From Lachnospiraceae bacterium (lineage in GTDB: Bacteria; Bacillota; Clostridia; Lachnospirales; Lachnospiraceae), in contig JALERW010000024.1 of the NCBI GenBank assembly GCA_022763925.1, positions 1-60,211 on the forward strand: a stretch of DNA of 60,211 nt, written 5' to 3'. The position numbers were made by a program, and so were the translations under genes. The notes below the pieces were generated by a model. It did no database searches and was not told where the DNA came from. It worked only from the letters and a program-made list of their open reading frames with translations. Positions 57,344 through 60,211 of the stretch are shown here, piece after piece. Numbering within the stretch: position 1 is the stretch's first letter; every line of letters begins with the position of its first letter.

Positions 57344-59240
57344 CGGTTTTCTGCCGATGAAAAAGGAAGAGCTTGCGGAACGGGGAATTGACCGTCCGGA
57401 TTTTGTATATATCAGCGGGGATGCCTATGTGGATCATCCCTCCTTTGCCCATGCGCTTTTATGCAGGCTGCTGGAAGCGAGAGGCTATAGCGTTGGTCTG
57501 ATCTGTCAGCCCGACTGGAAGGATCCTGGAAGCGTTCAGGTGTTTGGAGAGCCGAAGCTTTGCTTCCTCATCAGCAGCGGAAATATGGATTCCATGGTCA
57601 ATCATTATACGGTTTCTAAAAAGCGCCGGACAAAGGATGCCTACAGCCCCGGAGGAATCATGGGAAAGCGTCCGGACCATGCGGTGATCGTTTACAGCAA
57701 TCTGGTTCGGAGCATATATCCGCATACTCCGATCATCATCGGGGGCATCGAAGCCTCTCTGCGGAGAATGGGGCACTATGACTACTGGTCCGACCAGGTG
57801 AAGCGTTCGATTCTCCTGGACTCCGGAGCGGATCTGATTTCCTATGGGATGGGAGAGCATTCTCTTCTGGAAATTGCGGAGGCGCTGGCTGCGGGTATCG
57901 CTGTTTCGGATCTCACCTATATCCGAGGAACGGTCTTTAAGACAAGAGACCGGGGGCTTCTGATGCCGGATGCCATAGAGCTTCCGGCATTTGAACGGAT
58001 CCGGGAGGATAAAAGAGCCTATGCGGAAAGCTTTTATATTCAGTACAGCAATACAGATCCCTATGTGGGAAAGCAGCTGACAGAATGCTATGATAACCGC
58101 ATGTATGTGGTACAGAATCCGTCTGCCCTTCCTTTGACTGCGGAGGAGATGGATGAGCTGTACCGTTTCCCGTATAAGAGAACCTGGCATCCGTCCTATG
58201 ACAGCGCAGGAGGCGTACCTGCCATTTCCGAGGTAAAATTTTCTCTTACCAGCAGCCGCGGGTGCTTCGGAGGCTGCAGCTTCTGCGCCCTGACCTTTCA
58301 TCAGGGCAGAATCATACAGTCCAGAAGCCACGATTCTCTGGAAGCAGAGGCGGTGACCCTGACAAAGGATCCGCAGTTTAAGGGCTATATTCATGATGTG
58401 GGCGGTCCGACAGCAGATTTTCGTCATCCCTCGTGTGAAAAGCAGAAAACAAACGGTGTCTGTCCTGCAAGACAATGCCTCTTCCCGGACCCCTGTCCGA
58501 ATCTGAATGCGGATCATTCGGACTATATCCGGCTGCTTCGCCGTCTGCGTGCAGTTCCAAAGGTGAAAAAGGTATTCATCCGTTCCGGAATCCGTTTCGA
58601 TTATGTGCTGGCGGATTCGAACCAAAGCTTTCTGGAGGAGCTGTGCAGATATCATGTGAGCGGACAGCTGAAAGTGGCACCGGAGCATGTGTCTGACCGG
58701 GTGCTGGCTCATATGGGAAAGCCCAGACACCGCGTGTTCCTCAGGTTTTCCGAGGAATACCGGAAAATGAACGAACGGCTGGGTCTGAAACAGTATATGG
58801 TTCCGTATCTGATGTCTTCGCATCCCGGCAGTACCCTGAAGGATGCGGTGGAGCTGGCGGAATATCTGAGAGACATCCATTATACGCCGGAGCAGGTACA
58901 GGATTTTTATCCGACTCCGTCCACGATTTCCACCTGTATGTATTATACCGGTCTGGATCCTAGGACCATGAAACCGGTATATGTGCCGAAGGATCCCCAT
59001 GAGAAAGCCATGCAGAGGGCCCTGATGCAGTACCGCCGGCCGGAAAATCATGATCTGGTGGAGGAAGCGCTCAAAAGGGCCGGAAGAACCGATCTGATCG
59101 GATATGGGGAAGCCTGCCTGATCCGTCCGGGAAAAGGAGCGCATCCGGCATCGGAAGGAAAACGAACCGTGACAGAGAGCGGACGCAGGGCGAAAGCCCC
59201 CCGCAGGAAGACGATACGGAATATTCATAAAAAGAAATGA
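57336..59240 (+). CDS. YgiQ-family radical SAM protein
   Basis: A 634-residue protein. The N-terminal part (DFVYISGDAYVDHPSFAHALL) and GGIEASLRRMGHYDYWSD are YgiQ signatures. The radical SAM cluster motif is SRGCFGGCSFCALTFHQGR near residue 315-325, followed by a cysteine-rich region (CPARQCLFPDPCPN) that could hold another cluster. A basic C-terminal tail (RRAKAPRRKTIRNIHKKK) suggests nucleic-acid contact. The function of YgiQ is unknown. The start at 57336 lies in the upstream gene's end. Confidence 0.93.
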   Translation: MNNGFLPMKKEELAERGIDRPDFVYISGDAYVDHPSFAHALLCRLLEARGYSVGLICQPDWKDPGSVQVFGEPKLCFLISSGNMDSMVNHYTVSKKRRTKDAYSPGGIMGKRPDHAVIVYSNLVRSIYPHTPIIIGGIEASLRRMGHYDYWSDQVKRSILLDSGADLISYGMGEHSLLEIAEALAAGIAVSDLTYIRGTVFKTRDRGLLMPDAIELPAFERIREDKRAYAESFYIQYSNTDPYVGKQLTECYDNRMYVVQNPSALPLTAEEMDELYRFPYKRTWHPSYDSAGGVPAISEVKFSLTSSRGCFGGCSFCALTFHQGRIIQSRSHDSLEAEAVTLTKDPQFKGYIHDVGGPTADFRHPSCEKQKTNGVCPARQCLFPDPCPNLNADHSDYIRLLRRLRAVPKVKKVFIRSGIRFDYVLADSNQSFLEELCRYHVSGQLKVAPEHVSDRVLAHMGKPRHRVFLRFSEEYRKMNERLGLKQYMVPYLMSSHPGSTLKDAVELAEYLRDIHYTPEQVQDFYPTPSTISTCMYYTGLDPRTMKPVYVPKDPHEKAMQRALMQYRRPENHDLVEEALKRAGRTDLIGYGEACLIRPGKGAHPASEGKRTVTESGRRAKAPRRKTIRNIHKKK

Positions 59241-59260
59241 CAAAAAAGGAAGGGAAGCAG

Positions 59261-60079
59261 ATGAAAAATATTGCAGTGGTAACCGGAGCATCCTCCGGTA
59301 TGGGGCGGGAATTTGTACTTCAGATTGCGGAAAAATATCAGAAGCTGGATGAGATCTGGGCAATCGCCCGCAGAGAGGAACGGCTTCAGCAGCTTCAGGG
59401 AGAGGCCTCCCTTCCTGTCCGGATTTTTCCGATGGATCTGACCGAAAAGGAAAGCATCAAAAAGCTTATGGCGCTTCTTTCCGCTGAAAATCCAAAGCTC
59501 CGCCTGCTGGTTAACAGCGCCGGCTGCGGAAGGATCGGGAATTTTTTCGGAAGCTCCTATGAGGGAAATGTAACTATGATTGATCTGAACTGCCGGGCCC
59601 TTACGGCAGTGACCTATGCCTGCCTTCCCTATATGCCGAAAAAAAGCAGGATCCTTTTTCTTGCATCTTCAGCCTCCTTTACCCCACAGCCGGGCTTTGC
59701 GGTGTATGCGGCCAGCAAGGCCTATGTTCTTTCCTTTTCCCGGGCGCTGAACCAGGAGCTGAAAGAAAAGCAGGTTTCCGTCACCGCCGTCTGTCCCGGA
59801 CCTGTGGAGACAGAATTTTTCGAGGAGGCCGGAGACAGCCGAAAGATGTCTGCCATCAAGAAGCTGTCCATGGTAGCCCCTGCGCCGGTGGTGCACCGGG
59901 CGCTGTCGGATGCTGCGAAAAAGAAGGAGCTGTCCGTTTACGGACTCCCCATGAAGGGATCCCTTCTGGCATCCAAGCTTCTTCCGCACCGGCTGCTGGT
60001 TCCTGCCATGGATCATTTCCTGAATAAAGATCATGCCAAAGCACAGGATGCGTCCGGGAACGGAGAGGAAACGACATGA
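59261..60079 (+). CDS. Short-chain dehydrogenase/reductase
   Basis: A 272-residue SDR-family enzyme. NAD(P)-binding glycine motif TGASSGMGREF is at residues 8-18 and the catalytic Tyr-Lys pair is YAASKAY (YxxxK), with Ser residues in LFLASSASF and the NSAG motif before them. Substrate is unknown. The ATG at 59261 is preferred to the one at 59237 because GGAAGGGAAG precedes it. Its stop overlaps the next ATG (ATGA). Confidence 0.9.
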   Translation: MKNIAVVTGASSGMGREFVLQIAEKYQKLDEIWAIARREERLQQLQGEASLPVRIFPMDLTEKESIKKLMALLSAENPKLRLLVNSAGCGRIGNFFGSSYEGNVTMIDLNCRALTAVTYACLPYMPKKSRILFLASSASFTPQPGFAVYAASKAYVLSFSRALNQELKEKQVSVTAVCPGPVETEFFEEAGDSRKMSAIKKLSMVAPAPVVHRALSDAAKKKELSVYGLPMKGSLLASKLLPHRLLVPAMDHFLNKDHAKAQDASGNGEETT

Positions 60080-60211
60080 GAGAACTGAACATAACGGAAA
60101 AGGAAGCGGGACAGCGGCTGGACAAGCTGCTGGCAAAATATCTGAACCGTGCGCCCAAAAGCTTCCTTTACAAAATGCTTCGGAAGAAAAACATTGTTCT
60201 GAATGACAAAA
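60076..60211 (+). CDS. RluA-family pseudouridine synthase, cut by window end
   Basis: The first 45 codons are visible. They encode an S4-type start with the pattern AGQRLDKLLAKYLNRAPKSF followed by LRKKNIVLND, the usual N-terminus of RluA/RluC/RluD-type enzymes. The gene begins in the last bases of the SDR gene (ATGA overlap) and continues outside the window. The catalytic domain is not seen, so the subfamily is a guess. Confidence 0.75.
   Translation, partial: MRELNITEKEAGQRLDKLLAKYLNRAPKSFLYKMLRKKNIVLNDK

Noticed and set aside
1-60211. tRNA genes, rRNA genes, CRISPR arrays, insertion sequences or prophage
   Set aside because: None was recognised: no repeat-spacer pattern, no transposase or integrase frame, and no CCA-type tRNA signature in the short intergenic gaps, all of which are under 300 bases.

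Overview
This window looks like a chromosomal segment of a spore-forming anaerobe of the class Clostridia, most likely family Lachnospiraceae. The reasons are moderate GC with strong GGAGG ribosome sites, a six-gene Rnf operon, an IspH-S1 ribosomal protein fusion, the anaerobic ribonucleotide reductase NrdD/NrdG, and sporulation genes (alpha/beta SASP, GerW/YtfJ, YlbJ). I do not assign a genus. Gene density is high, most genes are on the + strand, and I see no rRNA, tRNA, CRISPR array, insertion sequence or prophage.

Layout. 1-6.5 kb: the 3' end of a YebC-type regulator, a flavodoxin-fold oxidoreductase, a zinc-ribbon/CFI-box protein, an M16 peptidase, an O-acetylhomoserine sulfhydrylase and a D,D-carboxypeptidase. 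6.5-11.4 kb: an RpiR regulator, a BaiN-type flavoprotein, cytidylate kinase and the IspH-S1 fusion. 11.6-16.7 kb: rnfCDGEAB. 16.9-21.8 kb: a class A PBP, an N-terminally incomplete sortase, and a divergent group made of an ApbE flavin transferase (- strand) and a NusG-II/Gx membrane pair (+ strand). 21.8-29.1 kb: ruvAB, zapA, a U32 peptidase, and an FtsW/RodA glycosyltransferase whose tail overlaps a class B PBP. 29.2-33.3 kb: a NUDIX hydrolase, a two-domain polyphosphate:AMP phosphotransferase and a ytfI-ytfJ-like sporulation cluster. 33.3-41 kb: rpmB (-), Asp23, a FakA-like kinase, recG, SASP (-), rsmD, coaD, a coiled-coil protein and ylbJ (-). 41.2-48.3 kb: a large membrane-anchored unknown protein, a TrpXYZ-type ABC transporter and leuS. 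48.4-49.3 kb: a Phd/PIN toxin-antitoxin island. 49.3-60.2 kb: a VOC protein, a Crp/Fnr regulator divergent from nrdD-nrdG, an M23 peptidase, a RelQ-type alarmone synthetase, three RNA-modification or RNA-binding genes, a YgiQ radical SAM protein, an SDR and the start of an RluA-type pseudouridine synthase.

How genes fit together. Rnf moves electrons from ferredoxin to NAD+ and pumps ions. RnfD and RnfG both show the threonine motif that ApbE flavinylates, and an ApbE lipoprotein lies 3 kb downstream beside a NusG-II/Gx pair that recalls flavin-based extracellular electron transfer loci. Cell-wall synthesis is spread over four loci (DacB-like, PBP1A, FtsW-PBP2, M23).

Most unusual non-coding structure: the leuS leader. 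Between a consensus promoter and the leuS ribosome site it holds a terminator-like hairpin followed by a second hairpin that covers the ribosome site. All coordinates and motifs were read by eye; no database search or folding program was run.
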